Assembly: GCF_033843645.1 (NCBI RefSeq)
Contig: NZ_JAWXVZ010000011.1
Span: forward strand, 80,794-144,793
Origin: Pseudovibrio zosterae
GTDB taxonomy: Bacteria; Pseudomonadota; Alphaproteobacteria; Rhizobiales; Stappiaceae
DNA length: 64,000 bases
Reading direction: 5' to 3'
The translations under genes were made by a program, and so were the position numbers. Position 1 is the stretch's first letter. Each line of letters begins with the position of its first letter. Below, piece after piece: positions 45,063 to 53,676 of the stretch. The notes beneath the pieces were generated by a model that worked only from the letters and a program-made list of their open reading frames with translations, had not been told where the DNA came from and made no database searches.

Positions 45063-46211
45063 ATGACCAGCACGTTCTTTATTCCTAGTGTCAACATGAT
45101 GGGCGCAGGCTGCCTGAAAGACGCGGTTGCCGAAGTTCAGGCGCGCGGCTTTAAAAAGGGTTTGATTGTCTGCGGTAAGGTCCTCAGCAAACTGGGCGTT
45201 GTTCAGTCTGTTGCAGAACTGTTTGGCGAGCACGGCCTTTCTACTGTCATTTATGATGGATCTCAGCCAAACCCAACCATCGGCAACGTGGAAGGCGGCG
45301 TGAAGCTGGTCAAGGAAGAGGGCTGCGACTTTGTGGTTGCGCTGGGCGGCGGCTCCCCAATCGACTGCGCAAAGGGCATTGCTCTGGTTGCGACAAACGG
45401 CGGCGGCATTGCGGACTATGAAGGCGTCGACAAGTCCTCCCTGCCTCAGTTGCCACTGATTGCCATCAACACAACGGCTGGTACCGCCTCTGAAATGACC
45501 CGCTTCTGCATCATCACCGATGAAGTGCGTCACATCAAAATGGCGATTGTAGACAAGAACACCACGCCGCTGATCTCCGTGAACGATCCTGAGCTGATGG
45601 TTGGCAAGCCGGCCTCGTTGACCGCTGCGACCGGTATGGATGCGCTGACCCACGCCATTGAAGCTTATGTTTCTGTGGCAGCCACGCCGATTACCGATGC
45701 ATGTGCGCTGAAGGGCATTGAGCTGATCCAGCTTTACCTGCGCAAGGCCGTTGAAAACGGCAAGGACATCGAAGCACGTGAGCAGATGGCCTATGCGCAG
45801 TTTCTTGCTGGCATGGCATTCAACAACGCTTCTTTGGGCTACGTGCACGCCATGGCGCACCAGCTGGGCGGCTTCTATGACCTGCCACACGGCGTGTGTA
45901 ACGCAATCCTGCTGCCTCACGTCGAGCGCTACAATGCCCAGGTCTGTCCTGAGCGTCTGCGCGACGTTGCCAAGGCAATGGGTGTTGATGTTGCTGGCAT
46001 GAGCGCTGAAGAAGGTGCTGAGGCTGCGCTTGTGGCGATCCAGCAGCTGTCGAAGGACATTGGCATTCCGGCTGGTTTGACGGAGCTAGGCGTGAAGGAA
46101 GAAGACTTCCCGACCCTGACCGAAAACGCTTTGAAGGATGCATGCGGCCTGACCAACCCGAAGCAGGCCACACCTGAAGAGATCACGGCAATCTACAAGG
46201 CTGCCATGTAA
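45063..46211 (+). CDS. adhB: iron-containing alcohol dehydrogenase (Zymomonas AdhB type)
   Basis: 382 residues, group III metal-dependent alcohol dehydrogenase. It interconverts ethanol (or short alcohols) and aldehyde with NAD. The sequence is strikingly like Zymomonas mobilis ADH II: SVNMMGAG, GGGSPIDCAKGIALVATNGG (nucleotide loop), NTTAGTASEMTRFCIITDE. Iron ligands lie in GMDALTHAIEAY and GYVHAMAHQLGG...LPHGVCNA. E. coli YiaY is another near relative, so the real alcohol may differ. ATG at 45063 follows GGGAG; a terminator follows the gene. Confidence 0.93.
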   Translation: MTSTFFIPSVNMMGAGCLKDAVAEVQARGFKKGLIVCGKVLSKLGVVQSVAELFGEHGLSTVIYDGSQPNPTIGNVEGGVKLVKEEGCDFVVALGGGSPIDCAKGIALVATNGGGIADYEGVDKSSLPQLPLIAINTTAGTASEMTRFCIITDEVRHIKMAIVDKNTTPLISVNDPELMVGKPASLTAATGMDALTHAIEAYVSVAATPITDACALKGIELIQLYLRKAVENGKDIEAREQMAYAQFLAGMAFNNASLGYVHAMAHQLGGFYDLPHGVCNAILLPHVERYNAQVCPERLRDVAKAMGVDVAGMSAEEGAEAALVAIQQLSKDIGIPAGLTELGVKEEDFPTLTENALKDACGLTNPKQATPEEITAIYKAAM

Positions 46212-46244
46212 GGACTTTCAGGAAGGCCATTTCTGAATCCCTTG

Positions 46245-46278
46245 AAGCGCTGCGGGCTACACACCCGTGGCGCTTTTT
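46245..46278 (+). terminator. terminator after adhB
   Basis: AAGCGC-T-GCGGG pairs with CCCGTGGCGCTT around a 7-base loop and runs into TTTTT. Confidence 0.78.
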
Positions 46279-46296
46279 GTTGTGTGGCGCGCGGAG

Positions 46297-46716
46297 CTAT
46301 TGCGAGGACGCCTCGAATGCAGCGCCTTTTTCTCCAAGGCGCTTGAGCTGATCCGTGCGCGCCTGTGTTGTTTTGGTCAGGCACAGCGCCACTTGCGTCG
46401 CCTTGGCCTCATTCAGGTTGGCAACAATATCGCAGGTGCCGTTTCGATAGGCGACCCAATCAGACTGGTTGTTTTGCAGACGCTGCAGGGCAAGGGCCTT
46501 GCGGTCGTCGGGAACGGAGGCGCTGCGAATTGTGGCTTCTACGGCGTTGTAGGCGTTGAGCATGTCCACGGCGGCCTTGCGGTAATCCTCATTGGCGCAG
46601 ATGTGGCGCTGGGCCGCATCAAGAGTTGCCTCGCAATCGGGTTGTTCCTGAGCGCTTGCGCAAAATGCCGAGAGCGTCAGTGCCAAAGCCAGTAAGGGCG
46701 CAGCTGAGGTCTTCAT
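46297..46716 (-). CDS. secreted LprI-like (DUF1311) protein
   Basis: 139 residues. A Sec signal peptide (KTSAAPLLALALTLSAFCASA) is followed by a four-cysteine helical domain: PDCEATLDAAQRHICANEDYR, then NGTCDIVANLNEAKATQVALCLTKTTQAR. This matches the lysozyme inhibitor LprI N-terminal family (DUF1311). The role in this organism is unproven; periplasmic inhibition of lysozyme-like enzymes is known for LprI. Convergent with adhB and divergent from the carboxypeptidase gene. Confidence 0.82.
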   Translation of the reverse strand: MKTSAAPLLALALTLSAFCASAQEQPDCEATLDAAQRHICANEDYRKAAVDMLNAYNAVEATIRSASVPDDRKALALQRLQNNQSDWVAYRNGTCDIVANLNEAKATQVALCLTKTTQARTDQLKRLGEKGAAFEASSQ

Positions 46717-47043
46717 CTGGGGGCTTCCCTCTGTTGTTTTTCAGTGGTTGTAGCGTATTTCCCCTAATGCAACCTAACCGAAACAATTTTCCGCTAAGAC
46801 TTGAAGGCCCAATTGATTTGATTGTTAGGGAATGCTGAACGCGGCGCGGCGTTCAGATCGCGTGCTCCCTTGAAATATCCTAGTGGATACCGGGGTTTTT
46901 GCCGTGCTTGACCCATATTCCTCCGAATTGAGCGGATATGGCCCCGGAAGTATTGGGAATATGCGTAGGCTCACGTTAGGGTGTGCCCTGATTTGCTCGC
47001 AGAAGAAATGCGGCCTCAGGGTGCTGAAAGGGTGGTTTCTGAA
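46717..47043. promoter_or_regulatory. divergent LprI-like/carboxypeptidase control region
   Basis: No gene is supported in these 327 bp. A perfect 8 bp inverted repeat CTGAACGC (46835-46842) and GCGTTCAG (46849-46856) with a 6-base spacer is the only clear structure and could be an operator. Exact promoter boxes cannot be placed. Confidence 0.4.
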
Positions 47044-48483
47044 ATGGTTCATGCCAGTTGGCACAAGTCGTTGCTCGAACTGAGTCAGCTTCTGGGAACA
47101 CTCGTGGTGTTGCTGTTTGTGCTGGCGCTGCCGCACAAGGCGCGCGCCGACGTGGCCTCCTGGATTGTGGTGGACGCGCAAAATGGCAGCGTTCTTGAGC
47201 AGTATCAGTCGACACGGCAGTGGTATCCGGCTTCGCTGACCAAGATGATGACTGCTTACGTTCTGTTTCGGATGATTGAGGGCGGGCAAATGACGCTCGA
47301 AAGCCCGATCACCATCTCCGAAAACGCCCACAAGCTGCCCCCGAGCAAAATGGGTTTCAAACCGGGCACGCAAGTGACGGCCCACAACGCCCTCATGATG
47401 ATCATGGTGAAGTCCGCCAATGACGTGGCGATGGCGATTGGCGAGAGTGTGGCTGGGTCTGAAGCCGCGTTTGTAAAGCTGATGAACCAGGAAGCGCAGC
47501 GCCTTGGCATGTACCAGACCAACTTCGTCAACGCCCATGGCCTGCCTGATGACCGTCAGGTTTCTTCTGCACGGGACATGGCGATCCTCTCTCTGGCCTT
47601 GTGGAACGACTTTCCGCAGTACCGCGCGTATCTCAACAAACCCGGCATTCGGTTTGGCAACGTGACCATGAAGTCTGGCATTCGCGAATATCTGCTGCGG
47701 GTACCGGGGGCTTCCGGCATCAAGACCGGGTACATTTGCAACTCGGGCTACAACGTTTCGCTGGCGGCGACCCGCCGCGGACGGTCCGTGATTGCCGTGA
47801 TCCTTGGTTCGGCCAGCGCCATGGAACGCTCGGCTTTTGCGCGGCAGCTGATCGAGACCGGGTTCGACCGGCGACAGGGGCCGCATGTTTCTTCGCTGAA
47901 CACCGCTGGAGCGCTGCCTCCGCCGGAACCCGACTACTGCAAGCGCAACGAAAAGCCGGATGCGCAGCAGCTGGTTGACCGTTTTGGTGAAAAGCGGCAG
48001 GGCGCAGGGATGCTGGCCTATGCCAATACCGAGCAGCCCGCGCCTGAGGGCATCTCGGTCTACAAAAGCAACAACAAGATCGACTGGACGCTGGTTTACA
48101 ATCAAATCCTCGGACCGCGCCTTCACACCTATGAGCCTTATCGTGTTGTGGCCGGGTTGCCGCAAAGCGCCGTGGCTGCAACCTCGCCGCTGGGCGCGCA
48201 GGTGCCGTTGCCCAAGCCGAAGCCAATCATCAGCTCAGCGCCTGCCATCGCGCCAAGTGATATCCCGATCCCGCCGCGCAAGCAGAGCTACCTGTCGCAT
48301 CCGCAGCCGTTCCAACCGGTGGCTGGCAATGCGCGCAGTGCATCCCTGTTGTTTTCCAATGAGTTGAAGGGTGCAGTGCAACTGGTAGACCGGGATGCGG
48401 CGTCCGCACCGCTCGATAGTGGTTTCTTCGGCGCGCCGGGCGGCTTATACAAGTCTCAGAGCACTCAGACCCAAATCAACTAG
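47044..48483 (+). CDS. D-alanyl-D-alanine carboxypeptidase (PBP5/6-like, DacA family)
   Basis: 479 residues from ATG at 47044. A signal peptide (LLGTLVVLLFVLALPHKARA) ends near residue 35. Penicillin-binding motifs are complete: SLTK at 64-67, SAN at 124-126 and KTG at 227-229. It trims the terminal D-Ala of peptidoglycan stem peptides in the periplasm. The remaining 200 residues are a Pro/Ser-rich region rather than a clear PBP5 C-domain, and no C-terminal amphipathic anchor is visible. Longer starts (GTG 46981, ATG 47008) remain possible. Confidence 0.9.
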   Translation: MVHASWHKSLLELSQLLGTLVVLLFVLALPHKARADVASWIVVDAQNGSVLEQYQSTRQWYPASLTKMMTAYVLFRMIEGGQMTLESPITISENAHKLPPSKMGFKPGTQVTAHNALMMIMVKSANDVAMAIGESVAGSEAAFVKLMNQEAQRLGMYQTNFVNAHGLPDDRQVSSARDMAILSLALWNDFPQYRAYLNKPGIRFGNVTMKSGIREYLLRVPGASGIKTGYICNSGYNVSLAATRRGRSVIAVILGSASAMERSAFARQLIETGFDRRQGPHVSSLNTAGALPPPEPDYCKRNEKPDAQQLVDRFGEKRQGAGMLAYANTEQPAPEGISVYKSNNKIDWTLVYNQILGPRLHTYEPYRVVAGLPQSAVAATSPLGAQVPLPKPKPIISSAPAIAPSDIPIPPRKQSYLSHPQPFQPVAGNARSASLLFSNELKGAVQLVDRDAASAPLDSGFFGAPGGLYKSQSTQTQIN

Positions 48484-48515
48484 GCCGCCGCATTTTCGGG
48501 CGGACGTAGGACCTT

Positions 48516-49724
48516 ATGGCAGAAGAACAAGGGCGGCGGCGTCCGCCAGAACCGATACCGCTTACCGTCATCACCGGCTTTCTTGGATCAGGCAAGACCA
48601 CGCTGCTGAACCGCGTTCTGAAAGAACCGGCCCTTGAGGATACGGCAGTCATCATCAACGAGTTTGGCGAGATCAGCCTCGACCACTTGCTGGTTGAGAA
48701 TATTGAAGACGGCATTATCGAGCTGTCTTCTGGCTGTTTGTGCTGCACCATTCGCGGTGACCTGATCAATACGCTGGAAGACCTTCTGCGCCGGATGGAC
48801 AACGGCCGCATGAAAAAGGTGCGCCGGGTGATCATCGAGACCACCGGTCTTGCTGATCCGGCACCGGTGCTGCACAGCGTGATGCTGCATCCGTATCTGG
48901 TCATGCGCTATCGTCTTGATGGGGTGGTGACGCTGGTGGATGCGGTGAACGGCAACAACACGTTGAGCGCCCATGAGGAAGCCATCAAGCAGGTGGCGGT
49001 GGCGGACCGATTGGTGCTGACCAAAACGGATCTTCTTGATACGGACGCGCGCAAGGCGGATTTTGCCGCTTTAGAGCGCCGGTTGCACGAGCTTAATCCC
49101 GGTGCAGAGCGGCTTGATGCCCATGAAGGGGCTGCAACGGCGGCGGCGCTGATCAATTGCGGGCTTTATGACCCGGAAACGAAAATCGCAGATGTGGCGC
49201 GTTGGCTCAAGGAAGAAGCCTACCTTGAGGAACATGGGCACCATCACCACCACCATGCTCATGACCACGGTCACGGCCATGGCGCGGCCCATGCCCATGC
49301 ACATGATCACGGCGACCACCATCATGACGTGAACCGGCACAGTGACAGCGTGCGGGCGTTCACTCTGTCGTCGACAACCGCGATCTCCGAAAACACACTG
49401 GAGATGTTTTTGGACCTGTTGCGCTCGGCTCATGGGCCGAACCTGTTGCGCGTGAAGGGCATCATCAAGCTGACAGAGACGCCAGAACAGCCGCTGGTGA
49501 TCCATGGGGTGCAGCACGTGTTTCACCCGCCTGTAAAGCTTGACAAATGGCCCGATGGCGATCAGCGCACCCGTCTGGTTTTCATCACCAAAGATCTGTC
49601 TGAGGGCTTTGTGAAGCGCATGTTCGTCGCCTTTGCGGGGGAAGTTCAGTTGGATACGCCGGACCGTAAGGCACTGACGGACAACCCGCTTTCCATCTCC
49701 GGGTTTTCAGGCTCTTTCAAGTAA
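48516..49724 (+). CDS. COG0523 (CobW/ZNG-type) metal chaperone GTPase with His-rich loop
   Basis: 402 residues. The P-loop GFLGSGKTT lies at 21-29; Cys74-Leu-Cys76-Cys77 (GCLCC) is the metal-binding CxCC motif, followed by RRVIIETTGLADP. A very His-rich stretch spans about 238-272 (HHHHHHAHDHGHGHG), followed by the CobW C-terminal domain (RVKGIIKLTE). The family delivers zinc or another metal to client enzymes using GTP. It follows the carboxypeptidase gene by 32 bp. No cobalamin-synthesis or Zur genes are near, so zinc use is an inference from the CxCC and His loop. Confidence 0.9.
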   Translation: MAEEQGRRRPPEPIPLTVITGFLGSGKTTLLNRVLKEPALEDTAVIINEFGEISLDHLLVENIEDGIIELSSGCLCCTIRGDLINTLEDLLRRMDNGRMKKVRRVIIETTGLADPAPVLHSVMLHPYLVMRYRLDGVVTLVDAVNGNNTLSAHEEAIKQVAVADRLVLTKTDLLDTDARKADFAALERRLHELNPGAERLDAHEGAATAAALINCGLYDPETKIADVARWLKEEAYLEEHGHHHHHHAHDHGHGHGAAHAHAHDHGDHHHDVNRHSDSVRAFTLSSTTAISENTLEMFLDLLRSAHGPNLLRVKGIIKLTETPEQPLVIHGVQHVFHPPVKLDKWPDGDQRTRLVFITKDLSEGFVKRMFVAFAGEVQLDTPDRKALTDNPLSISGFSGSFK

Positions 49725-49741
49725 GAGAGCTTACAACGAGA

Positions 49742-49776
49742 AAAGCCCGCTCCAGCGAAGCGGGCTTTATCTTTTG
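49742..49776. terminator. terminator after the COG0523 gene
   Basis: AAAGCCCGCT (49742-49751) pairs with AGCGGGCTTT (49759-49768), followed by ATCTTTT. The A-run on the left makes it usable for the convergent dehydrogenase gene as well. Confidence 0.85.
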
Positions 49777-49793
49777 CCTGTGTGTCCGGACCG

Positions 49794-50675
49794 TTAGCGG
49801 GTTGGGACCGGCACTTCACCGCGGTAATCGTAGAAGCCGCGCTGGGTCTTGCGACCGAGCCAGCCAGCCTCGACATACTTCACGAGAAGCGGACATGGGC
49901 GATACTTGGAGTCTGCCAGACCCTCATAGAGCACCTGCATGATGGACAGGCACGTGTCCAGACCGATGAAATCGGCCAGCTGAAGCGGGCCCATCGGGTG
50001 GTTGGCCCCAAGGCGCATGGCTGTGTCGATGGCTTCCACGGAGCCAACACCTTCATAGAGGGTGTAAATGGCTTCGTTGATCATTGGCAGCAGAATGCGG
50101 TTTACCATGAAGGCTGGGAAGTCTTCGGAAACCGCAACGGTCTTGCCAAGGCGCTCGGTGTAAACGCGAGAGGCTTCAAAGGTCTCATCTTCCGTAGCGA
50201 TGCCGCGCACCAGCTCCACCAGCTCCATGATCGGAACCGGGTTCATGAAGTGAATGCCGATGAATTTCTCAGGGCGATCCGTGGCTGAGGCCAAACGGGT
50301 AATGGAAATGGAGGAGGTGTTGGAGCCGAGAATGGCCTCTGGCTTGAGGACCGGGCACAGGGCCGCGTAGACCTTCCGCTTGACCTGCTCGTTCTCATTG
50401 ACCGCTTCCACGACCAAATCACAATCAGCCAGGCTGTCGATGTTTACGGACGGCGTGATCAAGCCCATCGCGCGATTGCGATCATCCTCGTTGATTGTTC
50501 CCTTACCGATCTGCCGGGCAAGGTTGCCCTCAACAGCTTCGATGCCGGCATCAACCTGATCCTGGGATACGTCGTGCAGGACTACTTCGTAGCCAGCAAG
50601 GGCTGAGACATGAGCAATGCCGTTCCCCATCTGGCCTGCGCCGACAACCCCGACCTTTTTAATCTCTAGCACCAT
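49794..50675 (-). CDS. 3-hydroxybutyryl-CoA dehydrogenase (PaaH/Hbd type)
   Basis: 293 residues from ATG at 50675. It interconverts 3-hydroxyacyl-CoA and 3-oxoacyl-CoA with NAD. GAGQMGNGIAH (12-22) binds NAD; the catalytic His lies in GIHFMNPVP and the Glu in MELVELVRG; NRILLPMINEA follows in the C-domain. GFYDY at the end is typical. It lies 144 bp downstream of etfA, so it probably belongs to an etfB-etfA-hbd transcription unit that links beta-oxidation to electron transfer flavoprotein. Confidence 0.93.
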   Translation of the reverse strand: MVLEIKKVGVVGAGQMGNGIAHVSALAGYEVVLHDVSQDQVDAGIEAVEGNLARQIGKGTINEDDRNRAMGLITPSVNIDSLADCDLVVEAVNENEQVKRKVYAALCPVLKPEAILGSNTSSISITRLASATDRPEKFIGIHFMNPVPIMELVELVRGIATEDETFEASRVYTERLGKTVAVSEDFPAFMVNRILLPMINEAIYTLYEGVGSVEAIDTAMRLGANHPMGPLQLADFIGLDTCLSIMQVLYEGLADSKYRPCPLLVKYVEAGWLGRKTQRGFYDYRGEVPVPTR

Positions 50676-50767
50676 CGTACGATCCAAACGCTTTTGGTTT
50701 CACAGCTCTAGGAGCTGCCTTGACGTGTTTGCCCATTCATTACAAGAGTTACCCAAAACAGCAAGAA

Positions 50768-50795
50768 CCCCGGAAGGAAAATTAACATTCCGGGG
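50768..50795 (-). other. stem-loop between etfA and the hydroxyacyl-CoA dehydrogenase gene
   Basis: CCCCGGAA (50768-50775) pairs with TTCCGGGG (50788-50795). On the minus strand only a modest T-rich stretch follows, so it may partly attenuate or stabilise the mRNA. Confidence 0.6.
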
Positions 50796-50819
50796 CTCGT
50801 CATTAGGTTGTAGACGGGC

Positions 50820-51749
50820 CTACAGCGATTTTTCAAGCTCTGGAAGAGCTTCAAACAGGTCTGCAACCAGACCGTAGTCCGCTACCTGGAAGATTGGAGC
50901 CTCTTCGTCCTTGTTGATTGCAACAATGACTTTGGAGTCCTTCATACCTGCCAAGTGCTGGATTGCACCGGAAATGCCCGCCGCAATGTAAAGCTCTGGC
51001 GCAACGACCTTTCCGGTCTGACCCACCTGCCAGTCGTTGGGCGCATAACCCGCATCAACCGCAGCGCGGGACGCGCCGATTGCCGCGCCGAGCTTGTCAG
51101 CCACCGGGGTGATCACTTCGTTGAACTTCTCTTCGGAACCGAGGGCACGGCCGCCAGAGATGATCACACGGGCAGAAGCCAGTTCCGGACGGTCAGACTT
51201 GGCGATTTCCTCACCGACGAAGGAAGAAATGCCGGTGTCTGATGCCGCTGCAATGCTCTCAACGGCTGCGGAACCACCTTCACCCGCTGCCGCGAAGGAC
51301 GCGGTACGCACGGTGATGACTTTCTTCGGATCGGTAGACTGGACAGTCTGGATCGCGTTGCCTGCGTAGATCGGACGCTTGAAGGTGTCGGCAGAGTCTA
51401 CGGCGATGATGTCGGAGATCTGCATGACATCCAGCTTTGCTGCAACGCGAGGCAGGATGTTCTTGCCGTTGGTTGTGGCAGGGGCCACGATTGCATCGTA
51501 GCTTCCGGCCAAAGACAGGATCAGCTCTGCCACTGGTTCGGCAAGCTGGTGCTCGTAAGCATCGCCTTCTGCAACCAGAACCTTGGCGGCGCCTTCCAGC
51601 TTGGCCGCTGCTTCACCGGCACAGGCACAGCCTTTGCCAGCTACGAGAATGTGCACATCACCGCCCAGTGCCAGCGCGGCTGTAAGCGCCTTGGCAGTTG
51701 CGTCGTTCAGTGCAGTGTTGGAATGCTCAGCCACAAGAAGCGTGGTCAT
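50820..51749 (-). CDS. etfA: electron transfer flavoprotein alpha subunit
   Basis: 309 residues from ATG at 51749, after AGAGGAG. It carries FAD electrons from acyl-CoA dehydrogenases to the ubiquinone oxidoreductase. The C-terminal FAD domain is clear: VISGGRALGS, GQTGKVVAPELYIAAGISGAIQH and VAINKDEEAPIFQVADYGLV. The N-terminal domain is MTTLLVAEHSN. Paired with etfB 25 bp upstream. This is the housekeeping EtfA, not FixB, judged by context. Confidence 0.96.
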   Translation of the reverse strand: MTTLLVAEHSNTALNDATAKALTAALALGGDVHILVAGKGCACAGEAAAKLEGAAKVLVAEGDAYEHQLAEPVAELILSLAGSYDAIVAPATTNGKNILPRVAAKLDVMQISDIIAVDSADTFKRPIYAGNAIQTVQSTDPKKVITVRTASFAAAGEGGSAAVESIAAASDTGISSFVGEEIAKSDRPELASARVIISGGRALGSEEKFNEVITPVADKLGAAIGASRAAVDAGYAPNDWQVGQTGKVVAPELYIAAGISGAIQHLAGMKDSKVIVAINKDEEAPIFQVADYGLVADLFEALPELEKSL

Positions 51750-51774
51750 CGTGTTCAACTCCTCTTGTTGGGCC

Positions 51775-52524
51775 TTAAAGAACGCCAGCTTCGTTTTTCA
51801 GCTTGTCGACCAGCTCAGCAACGCTTGCCACCTTGACGCCAGCCTGACGGCTTGCCGGTTCAGCGGTGTTGAGAACCTTGAGGCGCGGCGCAATGTCTAC
51901 GCCGTAGTCCGCCGGGGACTTCTCGTCGATTGGCTTCTTCTTTGCCTTCATGATGTTTGGCAGAGAAGCGTAGCGCGGTTCATTCAGGCGCAGGTCCGTG
52001 GTGACGATTGCTGGCATGTTCAGCTTGACCGTCTGCAGACCGCCATCGATTTCACGGGTGACGTCCACGGTGCCTTCACCCAGATCAACCTTGGATGCAA
52101 AGGTACCTTGTGCCCAACCCAGCAGAGCTGCGAGCATCTGGCCGGTCTGGTTGGCGTCGTCATCGATTGCCTGCTTGCCGAGGATCACAAGACCCGGCTC
52201 TTCGGCTTCAACGATGCCTTTCAGGATCTTGGCAACAGCAAGCGGCTCGGTGGTTTCGTCGGTCTTCACGAGGATGCCGCGATCAGCGCCCATCGCCAGG
52301 CCGGTACGGATGGTTTCAGTTGCCTGCTGAGGGCCGATGGAGACAACAACGATTTCGGTTGCCTTGCCAGCCTCTTTCAGACGCAGAGCTTCTTCAACGG
52401 CGATCTCGTCAAATGGGTTCATGGACATCTTGACGTTTGCCAGTTCGACGCCAGACCCATCTGCTTTGACACGTACTTTCACGTTGTAGTCGACGACCCG
52501 TTTTACGGGCACGAGAATTTTCAT
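51775..52524 (-). CDS. etfB: electron transfer flavoprotein beta subunit
   Basis: 249 residues. It forms the AMP-binding half of the Etf dimer. MKILVPVKRVVDYNVKVRV starts it; MNPFDEIAVEEALRLKE, and LVILGKQAIDDDANQTGQMLA (recognition-loop region) are family blocks. AAGGAAA precedes the ATG. It is first of the etfB-etfA-hbd unit. A 307 bp gap upstream carries an operator-like motif shared with fabA. Confidence 0.96.
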   Translation of the reverse strand: MKILVPVKRVVDYNVKVRVKADGSGVELANVKMSMNPFDEIAVEEALRLKEAGKATEIVVVSIGPQQATETIRTGLAMGADRGILVKTDETTEPLAVAKILKGIVEAEEPGLVILGKQAIDDDANQTGQMLAALLGWAQGTFASKVDLGEGTVDVTREIDGGLQTVKLNMPAIVTTDLRLNEPRYASLPNIMKAKKKPIDEKSPADYGVDIAPRLKVLNTAEPASRQAGVKVASVAELVDKLKNEAGVL

Positions 52525-52831
52525 TTTCCTTGAACCTCCACCAGAATTGCAATGGCATTGGCGCTGCAGCGATCTGGCTCGCGCTGGTGCAACAGCATCT
52601 TGATTTCAACCTACTGCGGAACCCGTTGTGCATTGCAGTTTGGGCTGACGGTAGCCAGCTCAATCAGTACTGTCAACGATGGCCTAGGGTAAATTTCGTG
52701 CGGGTTTCAACCAATGTCTAAGGGTTGAAAACCAGATCGCAGAAGTTTGATAGACCTTGGAATGACCTGTGAATACAGAACCTAGACCATCGTTTAACGT
52801 AAACGTAAGTTCGTTGACGCAGTTGGCTGGC
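52525..52831. promoter_or_regulatory. etfB upstream region
   Basis: No gene is supported in these 307 bp between etfB and the adenosyltransferase gene. The notable element is the operator-like motif at 52782-52804. The rest is an AT-balanced leader of about 250 bp with no clear terminator for the upstream gene. Confidence 0.45.
52782..52804. promoter_or_regulatory. operator candidate shared with fabA
   Basis: CTAGACCATCGTTTAA (52782-52797) matches 14 of 16 bases of the fabA palindrome at 3973-3988. It overlaps a second inverted repeat GTTTA-ACG-TAAAC (52792-52804), so three TAAAC-type half-sites lie in tandem. It lies about 260 bp before the etfB start. Confidence 0.5.
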
Positions 52832-53407
52832 TCAGCGGTTTTTACCGGCCACCCAGAGCACGTCCGTTTCCCCCTTGTCGTTGGCATAACGCGCTGCAAC
52901 AAACATCAAGTCAGAAAGGCGGTTGAGGTACTGCAACGCTTCTGCATTGACCTGCTCCTTTTCCCGAAGCGCGGCCACGAGGCGTTCGGCGCGTCGGGAC
53001 ACGGTGCGCGCCTGATGCAGGTAGGCGGAAAGGGCTGAGCCGCCCGGCAGCACGAAAGAGCGCAGCGGTGAAAGCTCGCTGTTGAGCTGATCAATGGTGA
53101 TTTCGAGAAACTCGACTTGCTTGGCCGTGATGCGCAGCGGCTCATAGCCGAGGTCTTCATCTGTGTGCGGTGTGGCAAGGTCCGCGCCAAGATCGAACAG
53201 ATCGTTCTGAATGTGGGCCAGTGCCTCATCAAGAGCTGGCATGGCATCAGCCGCGTGAAGGCGGGCCAGACCGATGACGGAATTGGTTTCATCAACGGTG
53301 CCGTAGGCTTCGACACGCAGGTCATGTTTTGCCCGGCGCTCACCTGAGCCGAGGGCAGTGGTGCCGTCATCGCCCGTTTTCGTGTAGATCTTGTTCAGTA
53401 CGACCAT
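52832..53407 (-). CDS. PduO-type cob(I)alamin adenosyltransferase
   Basis: 191 residues from ATG at 53407. It transfers adenosyl from ATP to cob(I)alamin to make coenzyme B12. KIYTKTGDDGTTALGSGERRAKHD is the ATP-binding N-terminal motif (KTGDxG), and YLNRLSDLMFVAARYAN near the end has the RLSDxLF block with ARxxN. The trimeric PduO/MMAB family is meant; CobA/BtuR is unrelated. It directly follows the twin-segment membrane protein (47 bp). Confidence 0.93.
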   Translation of the reverse strand: MVVLNKIYTKTGDDGTTALGSGERRAKHDLRVEAYGTVDETNSVIGLARLHAADAMPALDEALAHIQNDLFDLGADLATPHTDEDLGYEPLRITAKQVEFLEITIDQLNSELSPLRSFVLPGGSALSAYLHQARTVSRRAERLVAALREKEQVNAEALQYLNRLSDLMFVAARYANDKGETDVLWVAGKNR

Positions 53408-53454
53408 CAAGTCCCCCGACCATGCTTGTGTTGTTCTGTTTGGTGATTGGCAGC

Positions 53455-53646
53455 TTAGCCACGCATGAAATAGATGCTGGCCATGATGAGAATGATTGCT
53501 GCAAATTGCAGGATGACGCGCCACCGCATGAGCTGCTGGGAGCGGTTGGCGCTGCCACCGCGCATCATGTTCCATAGCCCCAGTACGAGCACCACTGCAA
53601 CGGCTGCCACGGCAACCGGGACCATGGTATTGACCACTCCGCCCAT
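53455..53646 (-). CDS. small twin-transmembrane protein (HIG1-like)
   Basis: 63 residues with two hydrophobic helices, VNTMVPVAVAAVAVVLVLGLW and VILQFAAIILIMASIYFM, joined by the polar loop MMRGGSANRSQQLMRWR. The loop matches the HIG1-domain pattern (RG, N-x-SQ, LMR-x-RV), and similar proteins accompany the PduO gene in Rhizobiales. Eukaryotic HIG1 proteins bind respiratory complexes; a matching role here is a guess. It follows tspO by 30 bp. Confidence 0.8.
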   Translation of the reverse strand: MGGVVNTMVPVAVAAVAVVLVLGLWNMMRGGSANRSQQLMRWRVILQFAAIILIMASIYFMRG

Positions 53647-53676
53647 GACCTGTTCCTTTCCCTGGACTTCAAGCTG

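Noticed and set aside
46825..48165. 446-codon minus-strand frame opposite the carboxypeptidase
   Set aside because: The plus-strand gene has a signal peptide and all three penicillin-binding motifs; the antisense product has none.
50664..50680. A third copy of the ACCATCGT core near the hydroxyacyl-CoA dehydrogenase start
   Set aside because: It covers the start codon (CAT on the minus strand) and lacks the GTTTA half-site; a chance match.
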